A DNA stretch of 9,641 bases from JBDHZU01 sp039812085 (GTDB lineage Bacteria > Actinomycetota > Actinomycetes > S36-B12 > UBA10799): contig JBDHZU010000072.1 of the NCBI GenBank assembly GCA_039812085.1, forward strand, positions 1-9,641, written 5' to 3'. Positions 1-5,485 of the stretch are shown here, piece after piece (the first letter of the stretch is position 1; each line of letters begins with the position of its first letter). The notes beneath the pieces are model-generated. The model saw nothing but the letters and a program-made list of their open reading frames with translations. It was not told where the DNA came from and searched no databases. The position numbers and the translations under genes are program-made.

Positions 1-657
1 GATGACAGCCGTGGCGAGCGCACCGGAACCCAAGATGCCTCCGGCAGCGACAACCTGAGCAATCTCTTGGATGGAGCCACCGGCCCACAACCCCGCCATC
101 CGGGAAGACATATCCAGCAGCTTCGCGACCAACGGAACCAACGGGATCATCAAGGTGCCGAAGATAACGACAAGTGCGACCGCAGTAATCGTGTCTTCTT
201 CGGCCTCATCCTCTGGATCGGTCACCCCAGCAACGCCTGCCACGGCTGCCGCTCCACAAATCGAGAACCCACAAGCAATGAGCAAGGCGAGACCAGAGTG
301 GATACCCAGCAGACGTCCCAGCAGAACGGTGCCGAGCAAACCTCCCGCCACGATGCACACGACCACGATCATCATCGGCACGCCCAGATGCAGGATCTCC
401 GAGAGCACGATCTGCAATCCGAGGAAGACGATTCCGGCTCGCAGAAATCTCTTCGCCGAGAAATCAATCCCCGGCCAGAAGACATCGGGCAACCGCATCA
501 CGTTTGCAACCAGCAAACCCAAGATGATCGCGATGATGAGTGCACTCGCTCCGTGCACAAGCAGACTTAGCCCGAATGACACTGCAGCCGCAGCAAGACA
601 GAGTGCAATGCCAGGCCACAACTCACCAAAGCGCGACCGATGACTTTCCACGCTCAT
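1..657 (-). CDS. YeiH/UPF0324 family putative sulfate exporter, 3' end cut by window
   Basis: This is a polytopic inner-membrane protein of the YeiH/UPF0324 family (Cons_hypoth698), usually annotated 'putative sulfate exporter family transporter'; the substrate is not proven. About 219 residues are visible, roughly two thirds of the usual 330-350, and the C-terminus lies beyond base 1. Hydrophobic helices appear at about residues 14-33, 36-53, 70-88, 92-116, 120-143 and 156-178. The family hallmark CGFSICGAAAVAG sits near residues 128-140, followed by a very acidic loop (TDPEDEAEED) and later the GGSIQEIAQV segment typical of the family. I chose ATG at 657. An in-frame ATG at 678 with AGAGATGG upstream would add seven residues and is a real alternative; an in-frame stop lies at about 715-717. 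The gene is divergent from the toxin-antitoxin cassette. The family call is secure, the function is not. Confidence 0.85.
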   Translation of the reverse strand, partial: MSVESHRSRFGELWPGIALCLAAAAVSFGLSLLVHGASALIIAIILGLLVANVMRLPDVFWPGIDFSAKRFLRAGIVFLGLQIVLSEILHLGVPMMIVVVCIVAGGLLGTVLLGRLLGIHSGLALLIACGFSICGAAAVAGVAGVTDPEDEAEEDTITAVALVVIFGTLMIPLVPLVAKLLDMSSRMAGLWAGGSIQEIAQVVAAGGILGSGALATAVI

Positions 658-844
658 CGAGTCCGGTTCCGCAGTCATGCCACGCCCATCTCTGCCGAGG
701 TCGGGAGTACGGCATCAGGCATGACAAGAGCACACCTGTCTCGCGGGAAGCAACTCTCGCTGCTTGTCCATGCGCCTGTGGAAATATCCTCGACGAGCTG
801 TGTGAGTGGACTAAGAATGCAGGTCGGGCAGACAAATTATTTTC

Positions 845-866
845 GTACTACACTAATGGTGAGTAC
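845..866. promoter_or_regulatory. Imperfect inverted repeat, candidate operator/promoter of the toxin-antitoxin cassette
   Basis: GTACT-a-CAC, then five bases, then GTG-AGTAC: the arms are complementary apart from one extra A on the left. It contains a -10-like TACACT (849-854) and lies 19 nt upstream of the toxin start, in an AT-rich patch (about 831-872) that contrasts with the GC-rich surroundings. RHH antitoxins normally repress their own operon through short inverted repeats. No good -35 element is visible, so the promoter itself is a weak call. Confidence 0.4.
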
Positions 867-884
867 AAAACTAAGGGGATTCGA

Positions 885-1139
885 TTGCGGGTCGACGTTC
901 ATCCAAGGGTGTCCGCAAAGCGACCAGACCTAACAGATGACGTGGTAACAGCCGCATTTGAAAACGCACTCAAGTCGCGCGCTCGAGATACCCATCCCGT
1001 TCATTGGGTGGGAGTGGGATTGGACTCGGACGGTCGTCTACTGGAGTGGGTGGCAGTCGAGAACGAACCTGATGGGTGGTTCATTTTTCATGCGGCGCTG
1101 GCGACCGAAGCAACACTGAAAGAGGTGGGACTGAAATGA
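885..1139 (+). CDS. Putative type II toxin, BrnT-like, 84 aa
   Basis: A small soluble protein, likely a ribonuclease-type toxin. The start is TTG at 885, chosen because AAGGGG (873-878) sits 6 nt upstream and because the translation begins sensibly with (M)RVDVHPRV. The open frame reaches back to 540 but that extension is low-complexity and lies opposite the transporter gene. The pattern is a helical segment (RPDLTDDVVTAAFENAL), a strand (PVHWVGVGLD), DGRLLEWVAV, then WFIFHAALATEATLKEVGL. The last part resembles the BrnT ending, where two strands (GRLL.VV... and .RIISARKAT..E) close the RelE-like fold. The stop codon overlaps the next gene as ATGA, and that gene encodes an RHH protein; toxin-first order also matches brnT-brnA. 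The family assignment is inference from pattern, without an alignment. It could instead be a related uncharacterised actinobacterial toxin family. Confidence 0.65.
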   Translation: MRVDVHPRVSAKRPDLTDDVVTAAFENALKSRARDTHPVHWVGVGLDSDGRLLEWVAVENEPDGWFIFHAALATEATLKEVGLK

Positions 1140-1399
1140 GCAGTAAGAAATACACAGATACAAACGGAATTGAATACACCGACGACGACATCGAACGGTG
1201 GGCTGCCGAGCACGAAGCCGGATACAGCGGGGCACACCTCGGCCCAGCGGCCGTCGGTCGACCAATCTCCGTCGGTCAACAGGCTCGCCCGTTCACCCTT
1301 CGGCTCGACAATGCCCGTCGGGCAAAACTCGATGAGATCGCCCAGTCACGACACACCACGGTTTCGCAGGTTGTTCGCGACCTCATCGACGCGCTTTAA
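1136..1399 (+). CDS. Ribbon-helix-helix antitoxin, BrnA-like, 87 aa
   Basis: The likely antitoxin and autorepressor of the cassette. ATG at 1136 overlaps the toxin's TGA by 4 bases, and GAGGTGGGA (1122-1130) is a good ribosome site inside the end of the toxin gene, so the two are translationally coupled. The C-terminal third, RPFTLRLDNARRAKLDEIA followed by SRHTTVSQVVRDLIDAL, is a textbook ribbon-helix-helix: a short beta strand, helix A, a turn and helix B. The N-terminal half (TDTNGIEYTDDDIERWAAEHEAGY) is acidic and is the probable toxin-binding part, the same polarity as in BrnA. An in-frame GTG upstream at 1076 would lengthen the protein, but it overlaps the toxin and has no ribosome site. 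The gene ends 5 nt from the convergent DUF3107 gene, with no clear terminator between. The RHH call is firm; the antitoxin role is inferred from the arrangement. Confidence 0.75.
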   Translation: MSSKKYTDTNGIEYTDDDIERWAAEHEAGYSGAHLGPAAVGRPISVGQQARPFTLRLDNARRAKLDEIAQSRHTTVSQVVRDLIDAL

Positions 1400-1404
1400 C
1401 GGTT

Positions 1405-1722
1405 TCAGCTAGCGCCGAACCCGACGCGACGCTGCTCGGGAGCGCCAATCTCGATGTAGGCGACCTTGTCTGCCGGGATGAGGACTTGTCGGCCCTTCAC
1501 ATCGGTCAGGTTGAGCACTCCGCCATCGGCGATGGCTTCAAGTTGCTGGGTGAGCTGCTCGCCGGTGAGGTCAACTTCGAGCACGAGTTCACGGGGTGCG
1601 TACTGAACACCGATCTTGATCTCCACAGGCGTCCTCTTGGCATTGGAGCCTGAAGCAGCCGTCGGCTTGGACGACGCACGCTTGGTGGCTCGGGGGCGGG
1701 TGGTCTTCTTTTCAGCAGTCAT
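1405..1722 (-). CDS. DUF3107 family protein
   Basis: A small actinobacterial protein of unknown function, DUF3107, equivalent to M. tuberculosis Rv3208A (TB9.4). The conserved domain is residues 33-105: VEIKIGVQYAPRELVLEVDL, then LNLTDVKGRQVLIPADKVAYIEIG and RRVGFG. The first 32 residues are a basic, disordered-looking Lys/Arg/Thr/Ala/Ser tail that many homologues lack. ATG at 1722 has a strong AAGGTGAG (1728-1735) 5 nt upstream that overlaps the stop codon of the TetR gene, so the two are probably coupled in one mRNA. A second possible start is GTG at 1626, preceded by AAGAGGA 5 nt away, giving a family-length 73-residue protein; the cell may use either. Pairing with the FasR-like regulator is conserved in actinobacteria and suggests a shared role, but I do not know a function. 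Confidence 0.85.
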   Translation of the reverse strand: MTAEKKTTRPRATKRASSKPTAASGSNAKRTPVEIKIGVQYAPRELVLEVDLTGEQLTQQLEAIADGGVLNLTDVKGRQVLIPADKVAYIEIGAPEQRRVGFGAS

Positions 1723-1733
1723 CGCTACTCACC

Positions 1734-2354
1734 TTAGTGCCGAACGGTCGGGAAGCTAGAGATTCCTCGCCACGCCATCCGCGAAACCAGTTGGGTGGCC
1801 TGTTCACGGGACATCGCATCGTCGGTGCGCAACCAACGCAACGCTGTGGTCTGCGCGATCCCAATCAGACCAAAAGCAAGCAGGGTGGATTCCTCAGTGC
1901 CAAGCCCGGTGTCCTCGGCGATCACGTCCACCAACAAGGCCGCGCAGGCATCGTCGGTGCGTTCCACTCGTTCTCGAACGGGAGGTTGGTTAAACAGGTC
2001 AGTCTCAAACAACAGGCGGAATGCTTCACCGGAATCGTCGACGAACGCGAAGTAGGCATCCAGTGCCGCGGCGACACGTTGTCGGTTATCCCGGGTGCTG
2101 CCTAATGCTTCTCGCATTCGACCGACGAGTTCCTCGGCACCGGCATCCAACAAAGCCAGATAGAGATCAAGCTTGCTGGGGAAGTGTTGGTACAAAACCG
2201 GCTTACTCACACCGGCTCGTTCGGCGATGTCGTCCATTGCCGCTGCGTGATAGCCGTGACTAACGAAGACTTCTTGGGCTGCCTCAAGAAGTTGCGCTCG
2301 ACGCTGCGAGCGAGGCAGTCGAGTCGCCCGTGGGCCGTCCGCCGTCGTCGTCAC
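1734..2354 (-). CDS. fasR: TetR-family regulator, FasR-like
   Basis: A DNA-binding transcription factor. The N-terminal helix-turn-helix covers about residues 17-60 (LLEAAQEVFVSHGYHAAAMD, then GVSKPVLYQHFPSKLDLYL), with an all-helical ligand domain after it. Beyond the HTH it shares with M. tuberculosis FasR (Rv3208), as I remember that protein, the patches RLPR..RR.QLL, DNRQR, a RLLFETD-type segment and a final AWRGISSFP-type motif. FasR there controls the fas-acpS fatty acid synthase operon and senses long-chain acyl-CoA. Start GTG at 2354 is chosen because the HTH begins soon after it, the length (206 aa) fits, and a -10-like TAGTAT lies 7 nt upstream, implying a leaderless mRNA. A longer frame back to 2492 is implausible because it overlaps the operator and the divergent hydrolase. 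DUF3107 follows directly. No fas gene is in the window, so the target here is inferred. Confidence 0.8.
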   Translation of the reverse strand: MTTTADGPRATRLPRSQRRAQLLEAAQEVFVSHGYHAAAMDDIAERAGVSKPVLYQHFPSKLDLYLALLDAGAEELVGRMREALGSTRDNRQRVAAALDAYFAFVDDSGEAFRLLFETDLFNQPPVRERVERTDDACAALLVDVIAEDTGLGTEESTLLAFGLIGIAQTTALRWLRTDDAMSREQATQLVSRMAWRGISSFPTVRH

Positions 2355-2361
2355 CCGACCA

Positions 2362-2367
2362 ATACTA
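2362..2367 (-). promoter_or_regulatory. -10 element of the TetR gene, leaderless start
   Basis: TAGTAT on the minus strand ends 7 nt before the GTG start codon at 2354. That spacing would put the transcription start on or next to the start codon. No ribosome site is present. There is no recognisable -35; the palindrome at 2372-2386 occupies that position. Confidence 0.45.
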
Positions 2368-2371
2368 CTCG

Positions 2372-2386
2372 CCAGTAACTTACTGG
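2372..2386. promoter_or_regulatory. Perfect 15-bp palindrome, candidate TetR/FasR operator
   Basis: CCAGTAACTTACTGG: two 7-bp arms (CCAGTAA and TTACTGG) around one base. It lies 4 bp upstream of the regulator's -10 element and 58 bp before the divergent hydrolase start. A third half-site, TACT at 2366-2369, pairs with AGTA at 2374-2377 across four bases, so a second, overlapping dyad can form. TetR proteins usually bind such dyads in their own promoter, so autoregulation is the simplest reading. Confidence 0.65.
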
Positions 2387-2423
2387 TGGGCTGCTGGCTG
2401 ACGACGGGATGCGTTGCTGCTAG

Positions 2424-2447
2424 CCACGGCGTAGCGTTCAGCCGTGG
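2424..2447. repeat. 7-bp inverted repeat around the -10 and start codon of the hydrolase
   Basis: CCACGGC (2424-2430) and GCCGTGG (2441-2447) are perfectly complementary across a 10-nt spacer. The spacer contains TAGCGT (2432-2437), the likely -10 element, and the right arm contains the GTG start codon. It could be an operator, or an RNA hairpin hiding the start if transcription begins further upstream. Confidence 0.45.
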
Positions 2448-3415
2448 TCTCCTCCGAAACTGTGCGGGTAACCGCGAGCGTGGGCCGGGCACAGCCAGTC
2501 ACCCCACCTGCCCCTATCTCCTACGTTCCGCAATGGCCAGCAACCACCGTCGAAGTGGGAGATCGCAGCTTCAACGTTCGATTCAACGAGCCAGCGGGCA
2601 CTCACACTGAGCCGGTTCTGTTCATTCACGGCCTCGGTGGGTCATCCACCAACTGGACCGAACTCATGGGTCTGCTCAGCGATCGCGTGCAGGGCATAGC
2701 CCCGGACCTATCGGGCCACGGACGATCCGCACCTGCACCCGATAACGACTACGACGTAGCCACTCACGCCCGATACATGAAGAACATCGCTGAGCAGTGG
2801 TTCGACGGCCGCCCCTTCCACGTCGTGGGCAACTCTCTCGGCGGAGCAACTTCGGTGCAGTTGGCTGCGCGTTACCCCGAAGTGGTTCGCAGCGTGACGC
2901 TGGTCTCTCCTGCGCTGCCGGATCTCAAACCGCGTCTAACCAACATTCATATGCCAGTGATGGCGATTCCTGGATTTGGCGAAAACCTGACCAAGCTATT
3001 CCTGACTCGCAGCGCTGAGTCCCGTGCTCGCGCCAACCTGCAGCAGGTATTCGCTGACCCTTCGCGCTGCCATCCACAACGACTGGCCGACAACATCGCC
3101 GAAGCCAAAGAGCGCGACGAACTGGACTACGGCGTGGACGCGGTCATGCGCAGTTTGCGTGGCCTCGCCAAGACCTACTTCGACCGTTCCGACGAACAAC
3201 CGTGGCTGCTGGCCGAACGAATCCATGCACCCGTGCTGGCGATCTACGGCAAGAACGATCGGCTCGTCATGTCGAAGACCGCACACAAGGCCAACCGAGT
3301 CTTCGACGATGTCCGAGTATTGGTCATCCCGAACTGTGGGCATGTGGCACAAATGGAGCATCCCGATGTGGTGGCCAAGGCGTGGCGACAAATGGTGGAC
3401 GCTCACTTCAGCTAG
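2444..3415 (+). CDS. Alpha/beta-fold hydrolase upstream of moeZ
   Basis: A cytosolic alpha/beta-hydrolase of 323 residues. The oxyanion-hole segment is HGLGGSSTNW (62-71), the nucleophile elbow is GNSLGG with Ser131, and the acid and base are Asp272 (YGKNDRLV) and His300 (CGHVAQMEHP), so the triad is complete. PDLSGHGRS (87-95) is the usual loop after strand 4. The substrate is unknown: esterase, epoxide-hydrolase-like or C-C hydrolase activity all fit the fold. GTG at 2444 is the first possible start after an in-frame stop at 2432. It has no ribosome site but a TAGCGT 6 nt upstream, consistent with a leaderless mRNA; in-frame GTGs at 2462 and 2480 are alternatives. The first 26 or so residues look disordered. 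It is divergent from the FasR-like regulator, sharing the operator region, and 111 nt precede the moeZ start. A role in lipid or acyl metabolism is guesswork from the neighbour. Confidence 0.85.
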   Translation: MVSSETVRVTASVGRAQPVTPPAPISYVPQWPATTVEVGDRSFNVRFNEPAGTHTEPVLFIHGLGGSSTNWTELMGLLSDRVQGIAPDLSGHGRSAPAPDNDYDVATHARYMKNIAEQWFDGRPFHVVGNSLGGATSVQLAARYPEVVRSVTLVSPALPDLKPRLTNIHMPVMAIPGFGENLTKLFLTRSAESRARANLQQVFADPSRCHPQRLADNIAEAKERDELDYGVDAVMRSLRGLAKTYFDRSDEQPWLLAERIHAPVLAIYGKNDRLVMSKTAHKANRVFDDVRVLVIPNCGHVAQMEHPDVVAKAWRQMVDAHFS

Positions 3416-3526
3416 CCACACCCAGTGCCCCGGGAACAAACCACCGCGTGGCACCGTTATCCACGGTCAGATTCACAAAATGAAACTGCATCGCCGCAAG
3501 GTGATGCCCTTATTTCGGAGCAGGTC

Positions 3527-4699
3527 GTGTCGCTTCCACCGTTGGTTGAACCAGCCGAGTCGCTGTCCGTTGATGAGGTTCGGCGCTACAGCCGCCACAT
3601 CATCATTCCCGAGGTCGGAATGGACGGCCAGAAACGGCTGAAGAATGCGAAGGTCCTGATCGTCGGCGCTGGCGGCCTCGGCAGCCCTGCGCTGCTCTAC
3701 TTAGCAGCCGCTGGTGTGGGAACTCTCGGCATTGTTGAGTTCGACGAGGTAGACGAGTCCAACCTGCAGCGTCAGGTCATCCACGGGCAAAGCGACTTGG
3801 GTCGCCACAAGGCTGAGTCGGCCAAGGATTCCGTGGCCGAGATCAATCCACACGTCAACGTCATCCTGCACAAGGAACGACTCGACAACGACAACGTGCT
3901 GGAGATCTTCGAGCAGTACGACTTGATCCTGGATGGCACCGACAACTTCGCCACCCGCTACTTGGTTAACGACGCAGCCGTTCTGCTGGGCAAGCCCTAC
4001 ATCTGGGGCTCGATCTACCGATTCGAAGGCCAGGCAAGTGTGTTCTGGGCTGAGCATGGCCCCAACTATCGCGACCTGTACCCGGAGCCCCCGCCGCCCG
4101 GCATGGTTCCTTCTTGCGCCGAAGGTGGCGTGCTCGGTGTGCTGTGCTCATCCATTGGATCGATCATGGTCACCGAAGCCATCAAGCTGATCACCGGAAT
4201 TGGTGAGCCGTTGATCGGGCGCCTCATGGTGTACGACGCACTGGCCATGACCTACCGCACGCTGAAGCTGCGCAAGGATCCGAATCCGTACGAAATCAAC
4301 GCATTGATCGACTACGACAGCTTCTGCGGAGCCGTTTCCGAGGAAGCAACCGAAGCCGTCAAGGATTCGACGATCTCCGTCCTGCAACTCAAGGAGATGC
4401 TGGAGGCACGCGATCGAGGAGAACAAGACTTTGAGCTCATCGACGTGCGCGAACCAAACGAATACGAGATCTCTCGTATCCCCGGTTCCACGCTGATCCC
4501 GAAGGGCGAGTTCCTCATGGGTGAGGCCCTGCAGCAACTGCCGCAGGACAAGCCCACGGTCCTCTACTGCAAGATGGGTGGCCGTTCAGCCGAGGTGCTC
4601 GCACTGGTGAAGGCAGCAGGCTTTGCCGATGCCATCCACGTCGGTGGCGGCGTCTCTGCGTGGGTCAACCAGGTCGATCCCAGCCAACCCACGTACTAA
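3527..4699 (+). CDS. moeZ: MoeZ: adenylyltransferase/sulfurtransferase with rhodanese domain
   Basis: A bifunctional enzyme that adenylates the C-terminal Gly-Gly of ubiquitin-like sulfur carriers (MoaD, ThiS and CysO type) and then loads sulfur on them, feeding molybdopterin, thiamine and cysteine pathways. The ThiF/MoeB domain spans about 14-245: RRYSRHIIIPEVG, the nucleotide loop GAGGLGSP (47-54), DEVDESNLQRQ (73-83), DGTDNF (136-141) and VPSCAEGG with Cys197. The C-terminal rhodanese domain (about 282-390) has IDVREPNEY and the active-site loop CKMGGR with Cys348. The two CxxC zinc pairs of E. coli MoeB are absent (NYRD at 180-183; PNPYEI at 252-257), as I recall for mycobacterial MoeZ too. 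GTG at 3527 gives the canonical (M)SLPPLVEP start and 390 residues; GGAG (3517-3520) is 6 nt upstream. The frame is open back to 3425, but that part is atypical. It ends 3 nt from the convergent ferritin-like gene. Confidence 0.93.
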   Translation: MSLPPLVEPAESLSVDEVRRYSRHIIIPEVGMDGQKRLKNAKVLIVGAGGLGSPALLYLAAAGVGTLGIVEFDEVDESNLQRQVIHGQSDLGRHKAESAKDSVAEINPHVNVILHKERLDNDNVLEIFEQYDLILDGTDNFATRYLVNDAAVLLGKPYIWGSIYRFEGQASVFWAEHGPNYRDLYPEPPPPGMVPSCAEGGVLGVLCSSIGSIMVTEAIKLITGIGEPLIGRLMVYDALAMTYRTLKLRKDPNPYEINALIDYDSFCGAVSEEATEAVKDSTISVLQLKEMLEARDRGEQDFELIDVREPNEYEISRIPGSTLIPKGEFLMGEALQQLPQDKPTVLYCKMGGRSAEVLALVKAAGFADAIHVGGGVSAWVNQVDPSQPTY

Positions 4700-4702
4700 C
4701 CG

Positions 4703-5392
4703 CTACGGCTGTAGTCCCAGAGACTTCATGCGTTCGCTGTGACGATCAGTCAGATCAGCGAACATCCGGTTGATCGCGGCAAGGTCAGGCCCGTCTCCAC
4801 CCAAGACGAGTTCCACCAGCGGCTCACGCTGGGCGGCGACGCGTTGGGATTGGGCGATGGCTTCACCCACAAGCCGTCGACCCCATAGGGCGAGGCGTCC
4901 GGCAACAGTCGGGTCGTCAACGATGGCCTGCCGAACGGTCTCGACCACAAAGTCGTTTTGGCCGTGGTCGGTACACACCTGGTTGACCAGTTCTTGGGTA
5001 TCAGGGTCGAGGAACTCGGCGACATCACGGTAGAAATCGCGGGCGATGCCATCACCGACGTAGAGCTTCACCAAACCTTCGAGCCAATCGTTAGGAGCGG
5101 TCGAAGCGTGGAAGCCGTCGATAGCTTCAACGAACGGTTGCATCGCAGCCTGCGGATCCACACCCATCTGGACCAAACGGTCGCGCAGGAGCGAAAAGTG
5201 TCCGAACTGAGTAATCGCCATCCGACAGAAAGCAGACCGAACGTCTAGGTCGGGAGCCATCGACGCATCGGCGGCGAGGCGCTCAAATGCTTCTAGCTCG
5301 CCGTAGGCCAGCACGCTCAATAGATCAACAACGGCTTCTTGCTTTGTCGAGGATGATTCATCGGTTGTCGTCGCATCATCGTGCTCGGTCAT
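4703..5392 (-). CDS. Ferritin-like fold protein (Rv3210c type)
   Basis: A soluble all-helical protein of the actinobacterial ferritin-like group that sits beside the helicase gene, as Rv3210c does in M. tuberculosis; the fold is distantly related to MiaE-type diiron hydroxylases. Recognisable blocks are AYGELEAFERLA (29-40), QFGHFSLLRDRL (62-73), FHASTAPNDWLEGLVKLYVG (94-113), DFYRDVAEFLD (119-129) and LALWGRRLVGEAIAQSQRVA near 165-184. The activity is unknown. As I remember the family, the second block has a metal-binding ExxH and a later block reads GH..F; here they are QFGH (Gln62) and DHGQNDF (142-148), so the metal site may be altered. ATG at 5392 is preferred: TAGTGT ends 7 nt upstream, a leaderless pattern, and no usable ribosome site exists. 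An in-frame GTG at 5410 would add six residues. It is divergent from the helicase gene. Confidence 0.75.
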   Translation of the reverse strand: MTEHDDATTTDESSSTKQEAVVDLLSVLAYGELEAFERLAADASMAPDLDVRSAFCRMAITQFGHFSLLRDRLVQMGVDPQAAMQPFVEAIDGFHASTAPNDWLEGLVKLYVGDGIARDFYRDVAEFLDPDTQELVNQVCTDHGQNDFVVETVRQAIVDDPTVAGRLALWGRRLVGEAIAQSQRVAAQREPLVELVLGGDGPDLAAINRMFADLTDRHSERMKSLGLQP

Positions 5393-5455
5393 GCTCCGAA
5401 CACTAGCCACTCAAGGCCCACCGGCTACAGTTGAGAACGCATCACATTCACACTC

Positions 5456-5476
5456 GAGGAGAAACTCCTGACCTCC
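5456..5476 (+). promoter_or_regulatory. Helicase ribosome-binding site inside a small hairpin
   Basis: GAGGAG (5456-5461) is the only strong Shine-Dalgarno here. AGGAG (5457-5461) can pair with CTCCT (5465-5469) across AAA, and GAGG (5456-5459) with CCTC (5472-5475). It lies 6 nt before an in-frame CTG (5468) but 24 nt before the GTG at 5486. The pairing would mask the site, so translation may be structure-controlled. Confidence 0.4.
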
Positions 5477-5485
5477 GAAACAATT

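Noticed and set aside
67..643. Two long plus-strand open frames over the left edge
   Set aside because: Their translations are low-complexity (His/Asp/Gln-rich or Ser/Ala-rich), and the minus strand of the same stretch encodes a clear YeiH-family membrane protein.
540..884. 115-residue N-terminal extension of the toxin frame
   Set aside because: It lies partly antisense to the transporter and its promoter region, shows no protein-like pattern, and a good ribosome site marks the TTG at 885.
1391..1415. GCGCT...AGCGC inverted repeat between antitoxin and DUF3107 genes as terminator
   Set aside because: Only 5 bp with a 15-nt loop, inside the coding ends and without a T-run; likely chance.
2355..2492. 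46-residue N-terminal extension of the TetR protein
   Set aside because: It would read through the palindrome and into the divergent hydrolase gene; the HTH follows GTG 2354 at a normal distance.
4703..4714. CTACGGCTGTAG mini-hairpin between moeZ and the ferritin-like gene
   Set aside because: A four-base stem is too weak to call a terminator.
5431..5436. TTGAGA as -35 of a helicase promoter
   Set aside because: No -10-like hexamer lies 16-18 nt downstream.
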